Below are positions 24,211-35,404 of a stretch of DNA of 64,000 bases, in pieces. The notes beneath the pieces were generated by a model. The model was not told the origin of the DNA, made no database searches, and was given only the letters and a program-made list of their open reading frames with translations. The position numbers were made by a program, and so were the translations under genes. Positions within the stretch are counted from its first letter, which is position 1, and the number at the start of each line of letters is the position of its first letter. The stretch comes from Hemileia vastatrix (Eukaryota > Basidiomycota > Pucciniomycetes > Pucciniales > Zaghouaniaceae): assembly GCA_030280995.1 (NCBI GenBank), contig JASXTE010000005.1, forward strand, positions 24,903,001 to 24,967,000, read 5' to 3'.

Positions 24211-24220
24211 TTTTGACCTG

Positions 24221-25165
24221 GTGATTGTGCCAGCAATATTTCATATGAATCTCACCAGAAAATTTTAATTCTGGAGGAATATATTCATTATTTGAATAAT
24301 ATTGACATTGAGAATAGTGATCTATCTACAGTGGAAGATTCTGAGAACATAAGAATTCTTAAGGACAGCTCAACTATTATTTCACCTCTCAAGGCACCAG
24401 TCTAGATTAATGGAAATAACATTGAGGTTTTTTTAGATACTGAATCTGAAGGAAGTGTAGTATATGATAAAGCACTTTCTTCAGTGGATAAGGATTATAA
24501 ATAAAAACTTATGCCCATCTTTTCTGAGAATAAGAGAGGTTGTGGCTCTATTTTGTCTCCCACTGGTAAATACAAAACAACAGTATTTTTGGAATATAAC
24601 CAAGGCTTTTTAAGAGCTATGTGTGAATTTTTAGTTACAAGAAATTATAAATTAAGCAGTTTTTTCATTGTGGGAATGATATTTTAAACAAATATGGCAT
24701 AAAATTGGATCCCTCAAACCAAGCTTCACAATGAGGTTTAATGGGAAGAGAAAATTTAAATTTTCTCCTCTAAAAATTATTAACACCAGGATTGAACACA
24801 TGAAATCCTGTAGCTCAATATAAAGAATATCTAACAGAGAAATGCCTGCCCTTCCTTCTAAAATTGACACTGCTTCTTTTGGAAAACAACTTTCTAGTGA
24901 GGAAAAAGATTCCATTATCAAATTGATAAAATCTTTCCCTATGGCCTTTTCTCATGGGTCACATGAATTAGGATTGGTAAAAGAGAAATAAGGCTCTCAT
25001 TTTCTTGCACATTAACTGAAATACCATATAGTTTAAATAATAAGCCTTATCCTGCTTCTCCCACAAAGAGAAAAGGTATTGAAGACAATATCTCTGCCCT
25101 TTTAAAAATGAATATTATTGAAAAAGTAGTTGAAACACCTAAATATTGTGTTATCTCACCTATCT
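24221..25165 (+). pseudogene. Protease and RT N-terminus of chromovirus 1
   Basis: Reads across the insertion scar into a linker (NISYES, ILILEEYIHYLNN), then the protease domain with SPLKAPV and FLDTESEGSVV. In chromovirus 2 the active site is LDSGARGSVV, so the catalytic D-S-G has become D-T-E here. The RT beginning follows (YPASPTKRKGIEDNI, LLKMNIIEK, PKYCVISP) to about 25,160. There the sequence jumps to the segment that in chromovirus 2 lies after the catalytic YIDD motif, so about 370-390 bases encoding the palm of the polymerase are missing. Several stops and frameshifts occur. Confidence 0.75.
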
Positions 25166-26183
25166 AAAACATTTGAGGAAAATCTTAACGACCTTTGTAA
25201 AGTGTTCCATAAGATGTATGAGATAAATATGACACTTGCCTTGAAAAAATATAAATTTTGTTCTCATTTCTTGAAATTGCCTGGTCATGTTGTCTCAGGT
25301 TTTCAGATATTTGTTGAACAGAACAAAGTGGCAGCCATACAACAGGTGAAAGCTCCTACTACAGTTAGAGAGCTCCAGAGTTTTTTGGGAATGTTTGGAT
25401 ACAATAGACAGTATATTAAAAATTATCAGGTAATAGCACTACACCTTACCCAATTAACTAGGAAATATGTTACTTTTGTCTGGAACAGTGAAAGAAAAAG
25501 AGCTTTTAAACTATGAAACATTGTTTAATGTCAGCACCAATTCTTTCTTTGCCTGACTTTAATCAACTATTTTTTTATACACTGATGCCAGTTTTATTGG
25601 TATTGGTGCTGCTCTCCATCAAAAACAAGTTATGATCGATACAGTATCAGAAGTAGTAATTCGTTATATTATAGGAATGTTGAGAAATAGTGAATTGAAA
25701 TATGGTGCCACTCAACTGGAGTGTTTAGTAGTAATGTGGGCTCTAGAGAAGCTACATTATTATCTGGATGACCAGATTTTTGAACTTTTCACTGACTTCA
25801 GTGCAGTTAACTCCCTCTTGAACTTAAAGACACCTAGCAGACATATGTTCAGATGGCAGAAAGCTGTACAAGAATACAGAGGGAAGATGACAATAATTGA
25901 TAGGGCTGGTATTGTTCACTCAAATGTAGATATTAACAAGGCTACCTTTCCAAATGATGACTCAAATCCTGAATATGATCCTGAGGATGAAATAGTTCAC
26001 ATTCATGGGATATATGTGGTTGATATGGAGGAAGAGCTATTACATCTTATTATGGATTCATATGATAAAGAAACTGACTTTAAAAAGTTATTTACTATAT
26101 TAAATGATCCAAAGAATGCTTCAATACAAGAGTTAATTAAAACACTCACACCAACGTTCCAGACTGCTTTGGAAAATAGATAA
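25166..26183 (+). pseudogene. RT thumb and RNase H of chromovirus 1
   Basis: Open stretches at 25,130-25,516 and 25,632-26,183. The first has the connection region (GHVVSGFQIFVEQNKVAAIQ, FLGMFGYNRQYIKNY). The frame is broken around 25,517-25,560, where FYTDASFIGIGAALHQ, the start of Ty3-type RNase H, can still be read. The second contains YGATQLECLVVMWALEKLHYY and FTDFSAV, the remaining RNase H signature, followed by IDRAGIVHSNVD and an acidic spacer leading into integrase. It ends at a TAG at 26,181-26,183 inside the integrase N-terminus. Confidence 0.8.
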
Positions 26184-27056
26184 TTCTCAATTGATGAAGG
26201 CTACCTCTATTATAGAAGAAAGTTGAGTAATGTTACTTTTATTCCTCCTTCTATGAAAGAGATCATCTTAAAAATTTGTCATGAAGACATATTGGCCGGA
26301 AATTTTGATCTTTTGAAAACAATGATCAGAATTAAGAACACTGATTGATGGGTTAATATGTCTGAAGACACAAAATTATATGTTGAATCCTTCAATTCTT
26401 GCCTGAAATCAAAAAGACTAACTGGAAAAAGAGCTGAATTTATGCAACATATTGAATCTCCTGATGCACCATGGAAAATAATAAACATGGAATTTGTAAC
26501 AGGATTTCCCATTGCTGGAAAAGACAGTTATACCTCTTGTTGGGTTATTTTGGAAAGATTCACAAAAATGTGTAAATTTACCCCTACTCACTAGAGTGTT
26601 TCCACTAAAGAATCAGTTTTTTTGTGGTGGTCTCATATGTTTAATACTGCTGGATTTCCTAAAGCCATAATCTCTGATAGAGACCCTAAATTTAATTCTG
26701 AATTCTGGATGTCTCTGATGGATGTTTGTGGCTGTTATCTGAAATTTTCTACTGCCCATCACCCCCAAACTGATTGATTAGATGAAAGAATGATTCAGAC
26801 TTTAGAGGACATGATAAGAAGGTATTGTGCCTTTTGCTTTGAGTACAAAGACATTGACAGATTTACTCATTATTGGGTTACCTTACTTCCTGGTCTGGAA
26901 TTTTCTTATAATAGCACTGTTTATTTTGTTACTGAGAAAAAGCCTTTTGAGCTCTGGCTTGGATATGTTCCACATACTCCCTCCCAAATTCTCAATAATA
27001 AGATACCTAAATTGGATTTAAATCCTGGTGTAAGATCTTTTCTTCAAATGCAATAA
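26184..27056 (+). pseudogene. Integrase core of chromovirus 1
   Basis: The zinc-binding H-H-C-C module is decayed: the first cysteine is Phe or Ser (FNSCLKSKR; chromovirus 2 has CDSCQKSKR). In the D,D-35-E core the first Asp is Glu (NMEFVTG), the second is kept (ISDRDPKF), and the Glu is kept in ERMIQ after an in-frame TGA. Open stretches are 26,358-26,594 and 26,790-27,056. Downstream YNSTVYFVTEKKPFELWLG and LNPGVRSFLQM match chromovirus 2 closely. The substitutions show loss of selection, not only nonsense changes. Confidence 0.8.
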
Positions 27057-27594
27057 CTTTGCAGAAGTCATGCTCACAAATGTATTGAAAAATTTTTTGA
27101 ATATGAGAAGAAGAGGTAGGACAATTCCCATAGAGAAAACACTTTTAAAAAGGGTGATGAAGTACTGAATTCTAAAGTTCACTTCAATTTACAGGGTAAT
27201 AAAAAATTAAAAGACCCATTTGTAGGTCCCTTTGTTGTCAGTAGAATGATTGGTGATAATGCAGTTGAGGTTATCCTGTACTCTCCATATGACAGGAAAC
27301 ATCCTGTTTTTCCAATATCTCTTCAGAAACCTTACACATTCAATAGTGATTTATTTCCCAAAAGGAGGGGAAGACCAAAGAAGACCCCTAATGAAATCAC
27401 TGAGACAGCAAAAATTGATAAGATTCTGAATGACAGAGTAATCACTGCTAAACCAATACCAAATACTTATTGATATTCAAGAATAAATCTTCTGAATATG
27501 ATTCTTGGATACTTGGGAAAGAGATATAAAACCTTCCTGATCTACTCAAGAAAAATAAAAAGAAAAAATCATAGAATTTTTTTTGGTTTTTTTT
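27057..27594 (+). pseudogene. Integrase C-terminus and chromodomain of chromovirus 1
   Basis: Begins with LCRSHAHK and reaches KKR-TAG-DNSH; the stop at about 27,117 sits where fungal chromoviruses have Trp (WDKSH, from memory of the family), and chromovirus 2 has a stop at the same codon. Then come FKKGDEVLNSKVHFNL and an open stretch at 27,246-27,473 (NAVEVILYSPYDRKHPVFPI, SLQKPYTFNSDLFPKRRGRP). A decayed chromodomain starts at IDKILNDRVI and continues out of frame with NKSSEYDSWILGKEI. A lysine-rich tail precedes the polypurine tract. Confidence 0.75.
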
Positions 27595-27606
27595 AGAGTG
27601 AGGGAG
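27595..27606 (+). promoter_or_regulatory. Polypurine tract of chromovirus 1
   Basis: AGAGTGAGGGAG immediately before the TGTCA of the 3' LTR. The same 12 bases flank the 3' LTR of chromovirus 2 on the minus strand (55,647-55,636). This is the expected primer site for plus-strand synthesis. Confidence 0.75.
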
Positions 27607-28330
27607 TGTCAGCCATGCTACTGGACTTACCCAGTAAAATAATTAATTACTTACCTGGATGAAGCCACGCCTTTGAATTCTTATTTTAATAATTATATTA
27701 TATTTACTTAAATAAATTACTTGTAGTAATTTTACTAATTAAATTAAGTAAATTAAGTAAATATTTAAAAAAATAATGTCCCCCATATTTTTATTCCCTA
27801 AAACTGTCCTCATAACAGGTCAGGAGTAAAACAAAAATATCTTAATACATAATTTTAAATTCAAATTATATTATTTTAAAAATGACATTTACAGAAAACT
27901 TTAAAATAAATCAAATAATTGGTATATACAGGAAATACATTTTATTGACATATTCTTAATATTTGAAATAATATTTTCTGGAATCTTCCTTCTCTCATAC
28001 TTTTGGATATAGAATTTTAGCTCCATGGTTTCTCTCCTTTTTTCATATATAAGGCCTCCCATTTTGGTTGTTTTTATTCATTCCATTCTCACCTCACTAA
28101 GTTTATTTTATTAATATAAAACTTATATATTACTACTACACTATCTTAGTACCTAAATCTACCTATTTCTAATTTTTAAAAGTAAAAATAATAGCTATCC
28201 TTTACCTTTTCATTAAGTATTAAACTTATAAATTTAAAAAATATGTAACATTTTGAAATCTATATTTTCCTACCTTTCACCACCATTTGGCTGCCGTTAA
28301 ATCTTATAAACCAAAAGTAACCCATTGACA
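27607..28330 (+). repeat. 3' LTR of chromovirus 1
   Basis: 724 bp from TGTCAGCC to CCCATTGACA. The TGTCA...TGACA ends and the TGTCAGCC start are shared with the LTRs of chromovirus 2 and the solo LTR at 36,340. The last ~575 bases match the 5' LTR. A TATA-like box is at 28,046-28,053. A target duplication cannot be checked because the 5' LTR is truncated. Confidence 0.85.
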
Positions 28331-28338
28331 ATTATTGT

Positions 28339-28386
28339 GGATTCCTTATCCATTAGCCCTTGAGCTAATAGATAAGAATCTTCCAC
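28339..28386. repeat. Imperfect inverted repeat
   Basis: GGATTCCTTATCCATTAGC and GCTAATAGATAAGAATCTTCC pair across a CCTTGA loop with two mismatches and a one-base slip. It lies just outside the 3' LTR. Confidence 0.6.
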
Positions 28387-28499
28387 ATTTAATAATTTCT
28401 GATCCTGGGAAAAAAAAATCCTGATCCCTGATTGCGGATCCCTAAACTTTGATACCCCCTATTAAGTTCAGTTCTTGCACAATATTTTGCTCTTAAATT

Positions 28500-29820
28500 T
28501 GACCTGATCACATTTTTTGAACTGAGAACACTTTTGAAAATCTATGGTGCTTATTCTCAGCTGGACATAGAAATTATCACATCATATAGCATGGAAGCAC
28601 ACTTAAGCATTCACTAGGCAATATAGGGGGTGGACTTGCTAGCAAGTCCTCAACCTGAACTCAGATGGAAGTCAGATTGAACTCAGACTGAACTCATACT
28701 GAACACATACTGAACTCTACTTGAACACCCACCTAAAACTGTTCTTCTGAGTAGTGTTCATCCCTGATTGTATGGTTCCTTTATCAATAGCTCAATGTGT
28801 GTGCAATCTATGGTGATTTTGGGTGCAAGGTTGCGGACTTGCTCGCAAGTCCACCCCCCATATTGAGTGGTGATTAATATTAAATTTAAAAAAAAATATG
28901 CTTTTTTGTTGTTTTTTATCTTTAAAATTTTACTTCTAGTTTGGATTTCAGTTTTTCATATGGGAAATTCATTGAGTAGTGAATAATAATCTTAACTCAT
29001 GAGGTAGCTCACCAACTGACAATATTTTCATCAAATTTAAATGAACTAAAGAATGAAAATTTCTGGAATCTCATATAAATATTATGTTAAATAAATGCTG
29101 ATTACAAAACTACTTAGTAATTGAGGAATAAACAGAACAAATAAAAGTTCAAAAATGAATTTACTATTTATTTTAATCATTGACTTGCATTAAAAATTCT
29201 AAAAGGTGGATTAATATCTACCATTATAAGAGATATAATTTTTTACAGACATATAATCAAATAATTTCTCAAATATTAGTGATGAGTATAAGGAATTTAT
29301 TAGAGTACTTCATTTAGTCAGAGATTAAGAAAACAAATTTATAATTTTTTTTGTTTAGTTATATGTGGTTTAACAGTATTCTAGAAGAAAAAATACAAGA
29401 GAATTGATGGTTCAATATTTTTTTGTATAACTCAAATGAATTGATAATAATTATATTGAATGAATAAAAAATATAATAATACATGAAATATAGAATCAGG
29501 TCATATGGGTTAAAATTTGAAATCAAAGCTCCAAACTCTGTGTTAAAAATAGTTTTCAACAAAAAGAGCCACATATATAATTTTATATTTTTTCTCAAAA
29601 AATAAATTAACTCATTAGAAAGCTTAGAAGTAATAATTTTGAAATAAGGACTATGATTTTCAGTCTTTTTACTTATAAAGTAAGATTCAAAATTAGCATT
29701 AAATTGAGTTTATTAAAAAATACTGTGGATTTATCAAAGTTTTAAGCTCTCCAACTTTGTATTTCTATTAATTTTTCATTAAACTCTTAATATTATTTCA
29801 GAAAAGTATCATTCATCCTT
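28500..29820. repeat. Duplicated segment, copy 1
   Basis: Matches 53,816-54,450 and then continues at 63,591-64,000; the interval between those two pieces in the second copy is exactly chromovirus 2. Shared phrases include TGAGAACACTTT, ATATGGTGCTT, GGGAAATTCATTGAGTAGTGA, TCAACTCATGAG and AATCAGGTMATATGG. Divergence is substantial. Copy 1 carries MITE B, which copy 2 lacks. No coding potential is seen. Confidence 0.75.
28612..28872 (+). mobile_element. CACTA-type MITE, complete copy B
   Basis: 261 bp, left end CACTAGGCAATATAGGGGG, right end (minus strand) CACCACTCAATATGGGGGG. Target duplication ATT at 28,609-28,611 and 28,873-28,875. The interior is nearly identical to copy A and carries the GAACTCAGAY subterminal words. 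The homologous position in the other copy of the host segment (about 53,925) is empty. Confidence 0.9.
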
Positions 29821-29850
29821 GGTTAAGAACTCAATATGAGCTCAAAGTAA

Positions 29851-29955
29851 AGTTCAGTATCAGTTTATTATAGGTTCAGTCTGAGTTCCATCTGAGTTCG
29901 ATCCAAGTTCAAGCTGAGGACTTGCTAGCAAGTCCCCCCCAAATATTGAGTGGTG
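29851..29955 (-). mobile_element. CACTA-type MITE, truncated copy E
   Basis: Retains one end (GGACTTGCTAGCAAGTCC to GAGTGGTG) and about 60 bases of subterminal repeats (TTCAGTCTGAGTTCC) in the orientation of copy D. The rest of the body is missing. It ends at the exact base where similarity to the SANT-like gene begins (29,956), so the insertion, or a later deletion, removed the 5' part of that pseudogene. Confidence 0.75.
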
Positions 29956-30833
29956 ATAGCTCTGCTGAAGATTATCAAGACAATCAAGCTGAGCAATTAT
30001 TTCAGAGCAGATATAATTCCTCAGAGCCCTAAAATTTTGATTTATGTTTACTTTTTCTTTTTTCATAAAGTCTTCAGTAAATTTCTCATTCTTTCTTCTT
30101 TAGTCTCTTCATACTCATATCTAATTTCAAAAAATATTAATGATTTCAGCAATGATAATCCTACTCTAGATGAACCCCCTGAACCCTTAAGCTCAAAATC
30201 CAAATCATACTTTTCCAGTCTCCTACTAAAACTCAAATATCAAAAAATAATGATGGTTTTAGCAATCAGAATCCTGCTTTGAAAGCTACTTTAGATGAAC
30301 TTACTGAACCTTCTATCTCAATCTCCAAACTAAAGTGTCAAGCCTCAATTTTAATGAGCTTTAAAAATCTTTTAATGTGTGGTAATACTTCAACCAGCTT
30401 TTTGGGCTCCCCTGAAAAATATTTTTAAAATAAAGATAAGTAAGAATTGTTTACTACATAGCCTATTCAATAACCTATTTATATATTTTTTCAACTCAAT
30501 TTTCTCAGAAAATTCCTCTATTGCAAAAAATGACTTCAACTTTGAGAAGATAAAGTTTGATCATGCTAATGAAAGATCAATGGGGCAAAGAATTGGAGGA
30601 ATTTTTTTTTGCTTTAATCAAACTTTGAAAATTCTAGATTCAATGTAGAGGAGATGGAAATATTTCATTTTTCCTCTGAGAAAACAAATTACTGTGAATT
30701 TTGAAGGAAAATGTCAAGTCATTTTTCAGAAAATTAAGAAAATTATAAAAAATAAATTCATAATGCAATGTATAAAAAATGGAAAATCTTATGAGGATAT
30801 TAAAAAATTACTTGACTTTTTTCAATTGATTAA
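29956..30833 (+). pseudogene. SANT/Myb-like protein, second truncated copy
   Basis: Aligns with the pseudogene at 1,589-2,902. It starts inside exon 1 (DSSAEDYQDNQAEQLFQSRY) and has a stop shortly after. The intron 1 region follows, then exon 2 (here with SNDNPTLDEP duplicated in part as SNQNPALKATLDELTEP) with KLKCQASI where the first copy has a stop. Exon 2 is followed by an intron with a TCTCAG acceptor, then the coiled-coil exon (about 30,530-30,660) and the C-terminal KSYEDIKKLLDFF in frame near 30,790-30,830. The N-terminal DNA-binding part is absent, cut off by MITE E. Two relics of one family in one window suggest a mobile origin. Confidence 0.65.
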
Positions 30834-33800
30834 CTTTTTTTGGGTAATGTTTGGGGAATGAAATTAATAGCTACTTTTTATCTTCTCAAAAAAATTTATA
30901 TCATCTGATTCTTTTAACACAATAAGTGCTTACTTGACTCTAAAATATCACACTTTTGGAATTTCAGATGGTGAAATAATACTGGAATCTGTACAAAAAT
31001 CATCATCACCTTCTCATCACTATCTGAATTTCTATCCCTTAATAATCCTCATCACAAGCATAGTTTTTTCACCTCTTAACCAATATGAATTCATAAGTAG
31101 GGCTAAGTCAACGAAACTCTATATCTTTTTTGTAAATTTGGCAATATCCTACTCTGAATTTAATTGAATTAAGTGGCTAAAGTAACCAAAATTTAATATA
31201 CTTTCATTAATTAATAAAAAATAACTAATACATTTCAACTTTCCAAGTTTTAAAGTAATGAAAACTCCTCAACACAAAATATGGAAAAATTGGGAAACAG
31301 AAGTTTGGGAGTTTCCACAAGTATAGGGTAGAGGAACACATCAAAAATTTAATGTTATCATTATTACCATTTATAAAACACAGGGTTTCTGTCCCATCAC
31401 TTAAGTTTAGTAAATTTAAAGATAAGATTTATTTTTAAAAAAATATATGAAAGAATATTAAATATTTGGCAACTTAAAAAATCTCCATTTTTTATGATAT
31501 ACCTAAAGTTTTTTTAATTATATTATCTTTAACTTTTTTTTACCTTTTTAATCCTTTGAATCATCTTGAGTTATTTTGAAGAATTAAAAAAAATGATGAA
31601 ATTCTTAACAATATTCCAAACCTGGAGGAGATTTAAGTTTTTGGTGATTATCCTGAGGAGGCTCCAGACAGATTTGATTATACAATTTCTTAAGCCAAAA
31701 TTGAATATACATTTATGATCTTGAAAAAATAATCAATTTCCTTTGATTTTGGCTGGTGATGGTATAGGTTTTCTGGTGATAGGATTGATATATGAAAATA
31801 TTCTCAAAGTAATTAATTTTTATCATTTGAGTTGGTATGTACTTGGGTTATGAAAACCAGAATGAGTGATTATGGCATTTTAAAAAAGTAGGTATTTGTT
31901 ACCAAGTTGGTGCCATTCCAAATTACACCAATTTGGTATACCAACTCTGGTTTCAAGCTCATGATTTTTTTGACAGCTTTATTTCAAAGTATTATGAGAC
32001 AAAGAGAAAGAGATGAATTAAAAGAAGGGAAGGGGTCCCATTTTCAAACATAATTGTCTTTTTCTGCTTTAGATAAATTTTTGAGCAAATAATAGATACC
32101 TATACAATTAAAATGTGTAAAGTTTTTAATCATTAAAGAAAAATTAACAGACTTAAAAAGAGAATATCTTTTAATAGAACCTGGCCTCCATCCAAAACCA
32201 ACCATGATAACAACCAACATATACCCACTTTTAATTGGTGTGGAATTCCAAATAAGAGTAGGCCTTATTGTTTTAAATTGATATGGATTATTTTATTTCC
32301 CAGATTTTGGGATTATTTTGGGTTTTATGGGGTCTATTTGGATATTTTAATCAAAAAGAAAGGGTTATTGTTTTAAGTTCAATATGAATTTATTTATTAT
32401 TGGAAAATGTGGTCACCTTTGAAGGATTTAAAATTTAAATGGAGGAATATTGTTTTTTTGGATTTTCAGGGGAGATTCTTTATCTTTTGGGTGTTTTCTG
32501 GGGCTTTCTTGGGTTTATTTTTCAAAGATTAGTAGCTATTTTTTTGGATTTTTAGGCTGTATATTTAGAATTTTTGGTGGTTTTTTTTATCATTGGATAG
32601 AACTGATGTTTCTCTATCATTAATTTCCTGATGGTTTTTCTTATATATGACTTTTTTCTTAGTGTTTTTTTTGATTTAGTGTTTTTGAGTATTATTAGGC
32701 GATGTGGTGTGGTCATGGAATGGCCACAGTGCTACAGTGCTCAGGTTTTCTCTGGTGATTTTGTGATGCAAAAGCAAAGTGTAGTGGGAAAATTCCATAA
32801 CTGTGGCAAAATCAGCTCAATCTGAAAAAATTAGCTCAAAGTGGAAAAGTTTTCTCACATTTGGAAAGTTTGGTCACTGTGGCAAAATTTGGATATTAAA
32901 TTGATTATGATTCAAGATCACTGAATTATTGTAGAAAATATGCATGTAGGGTATTTTTAGGAAGGCCTGGATGAAGAGAAACATAGGAAGACGAGAATAG
33001 CTTATTCTGTTATTTTTTTAGACATATTAATATTTGAGTATAAGGGTCTGTTTTATAATTTAACAATAATTTAACAATATTTAACATGACTCAACAATAC
33101 CATATACTAATATCGAAATATAGGGTACCATTGTATATCTCTCATACTTGGTGACTCAAATTTATTAATTTATTTATAAAACTCATAAAATATAAAAACA
33201 TTAAATTAATCTCTTTTAAGAATCTATTCTCTTCTGTAACTTTTTGTTACATTTCAGTTTTATTCTTTTTTGAACTGGTCCTAATCATCACAAATTTAAC
33301 AAATATAAATCAGACAAAAGTATTTTTCATATAAAGTAGAAATTTTAGATTAGATTATTGAGAACCCTTTTTTTAAAGGAAAAGGGTTTTCTTTGGTTTA
33401 TTTAACTCCTTTAGATTATTCTTACAGTAAGGAAACTGTAAGAGTCTTTCTATATTGGTAACCAAACAAATTCCATTTGGTATAGTGTAATGATGAGATT
33501 GGATAGCTGATTAAAAATTTCAACTTTTAAAACCTTTAAAGAATGATTTTCATAAATAAATTGAAGCTTAAAGGAATGACTTATTACTTCTTTAACTTCA
33601 TTTCATCCTAATTGAGTTGAATATTCAATATCTTCAGGCAACTTCTTTGGATAGTTATTTTTTTCTTGACTTTAGTTTTATAATATTTGATGTTTGATAT
33701 GTGTCCAAATAAGCTATCCAAGTGAGTTTTCTTTTTTAAATTCCTTTTTTTCTGATAATATTTATTATCTTTATTTGTGTTAGAATATTTAGATGATAAT

Positions 33801-34143
33801 TGAAATGATGTAGATATTGGAGATGTTGATTACAATGATAAAGATGAAGATAGAGGAGTAAGGATTTAATCAGAAGAAAAAGAAATTATTTTTTCTTAAA
33901 TAAATTTTTACATGTCAAAAGGGGGAATATAGAAGAATAAAAGCATGAAGAAAGTGTTATGATATGCATTATGAAATTAACAAAAGTATAAATGAAAAAA
34001 GTCTCAACTTTAAAGGTCAATATCTCAGCAAACACTGAGAAAAATTCAAACCCATTAGTTGTTGATGAAGGATTTTCTTTAGAAGAATTTTCAGTTAAAA
34101 GGATTTAAGATTTAAATTAAACTAACCCTAATTCCAACTCTGA
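30834..34143. other. 3.3 kb without a recognised gene
   Basis: AT-rich DNA. Only short accidental frames are present (for example 30,934-31,167). A T/G-rich stretch with GGTTTTATGGGGTCTATTTGG lies around 32,290-32,620, and a few short repeated words (CTGTGGCAAAAT) lie around 32,700-32,890. No LTR ends, TIRs or protein similarity were recognised. Confidence 0.4.
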
Positions 34144-34404
34144 CACTATGCAATATAGAGGGTAGACATGCTAGAAAGTCCCCAACCTGAACTCAGACTG
34201 AACTCAGATGGAACTCAGACTGAACTCATACTGAACCCATACTGAACTCTATTTGAACACCCACCTAATACCGTTCTGTTAAGTGGTTTTCATCCCTGAT
34301 TGTATGGTTACTTTTTCAATAGCTTAATGTGTGTTCAATCAATGGTGAATTGGAGTCCAAGGTTGTGGAATTGCTAACAGGTCCACCCCCCATATTGCGT
34401 GGTG
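34144..34404 (+). mobile_element. CACTA-type MITE, complete copy C
   Basis: 261 bp, left end CACTATGCAATATAGAGGG, right end (minus strand) CACCACGCAATATGGGGGG. Target duplication TGA at 34,141-34,143 and 34,405-34,407. More diverged than A and B: the left palindrome reads AGACATGCTAGAAAGTCC. Confidence 0.9.
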
Positions 34405-34429
34405 TGATATTGAAAATTTAACAAAAGAT

Positions 34430-35260
34430 TGAAACAAGATAAGAAAATGACCACAAAAGGAGTTTAATAGGTCCACTTTTATCCAGATAAGAGTCTTAAA
34501 TCATTTAAGTATGAAACTATCATAGAAAGAAAGAGATATCATATAGGCATGAAAAAAAAAGATGAAAGTTACCTTGATAGAGAGGTAGTAAAGATAGACT
34601 GAGAAAGAGAGAAATTCAATTTGTTGGAAATTGGATATTGAGCAAGTTAAATGCAAGAATTATTTTCAATAAATGTGTTTCAATGACATGGAAACAAAAA
34701 AGGTGAAATAGGGAAAAGTGTGGATAATATCCTTGCAAAGCAGGGATGAAGAGCAGATTGATGGAGAGAAAAAAAGAATTAAAAGAAGGAGAGACAAGAA
34801 AAGTTTAATTGTACCTTGAAAATCAAAAAACCACTTACAAAAAATTTAGATACAAAGAATAAAAAAAAGAAGAAAGAAAAAAATAATTAGCAAACATACA
34901 AGTAAAAATAAAAAAATGAAGTTAATGGAGTTATAAGTTTAGAAAAAAATTGACTTCTAACTATTAGGGATATGAAAGAGGAGAGAAGGAAACTTATATT
35001 AGTGATGAAAGAAAAAAAGAATGACTGAAAAATTATGTGAATGCAGAAAATATGAAATTTCCTGTTTAGTTGATGAAGGAAAAAAAAGAGACTTGAAAAA
35101 AGATACCTTTTGAGAAAATTCAAAATCAAATTCAATGTGCAAAAAAAACAATTTCAAGTGAATGAAACATGAAACTTGATTATATGAGGAATATGAAAAA
35201 AAAAAGATTGTGTTGAGAAATTTTGGAGTCTTATTAAAATAATGATGAAGCATATCCCAA
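34430..35260 (+). repeat. Purine-rich (A/G) tract
   Basis: For about 800 bases the plus strand is dominated by A and G (for example AAGAAGAAAGAAAAAAAT and GGAGAGACAAG), with few C. Open frames on the minus strand here (34,887-35,135 and 34,999-35,253) are Phe/Ser/Leu strings caused by the composition, not genes. Confidence 0.6.
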
Positions 35261-35404
35261 TAGAAAGTAAGTTGAAGAAATTTCTTAAAAATTTATGCAT
35301 ATATTAAAGCTTAATCTCCCAATGTGCTAGCTTTATTGGAATAATTTTCTCCTTATGCTAGTGATTTGAGAAATTGAAGTGTTAAGTATAGTGGGAGGTT
35401 TTTT

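Larger units (their letters stand above)
16620..24219. mobile_element. 7.6-kb TIR transposon nested in chromovirus 1
   Basis: The left end AGGTAAAAAGTTAGACAAC and the right end (minus strand) AGGTCAAAAGTTAGACAAC continue with matching CTTKCAGTCAAGTGGTT, giving terminal inverted repeats of about 35 bp. Flanks: AGTGATTCA on the left (16,611-16,619) and GGTGATTGT on the right (24,220-24,228) share GTGATT. Comparison with chromovirus 2 shows the gag-pol frame reading SSDC-SN straight across this point, so the interval is a clean insertion with a target duplication of about 9 bp that has since diverged. A 9-bp duplication suggests a Mutator-like element, but I recognised no MULE transposase. Confidence 0.7.
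12757..28330 (+). mobile_element. Ty3/gypsy chromovirus 1, interrupted by a TIR transposon
   Basis: Parts in order: 5' LTR missing its first ~150 bases (12,757-13,342), leader, gag (14,305-16,617), an inserted 7.6-kb transposon (16,620-24,219), protease to chromodomain (24,221-27,594), polypurine tract and a complete 3' LTR (27,607-28,330). Without the insertion the element is about 8 kb. It is homologous along its whole length to chromovirus 2 (54,451-63,590). Many stops, frameshifts and a deletion of the RT core show it is dead. Confidence 0.85.
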
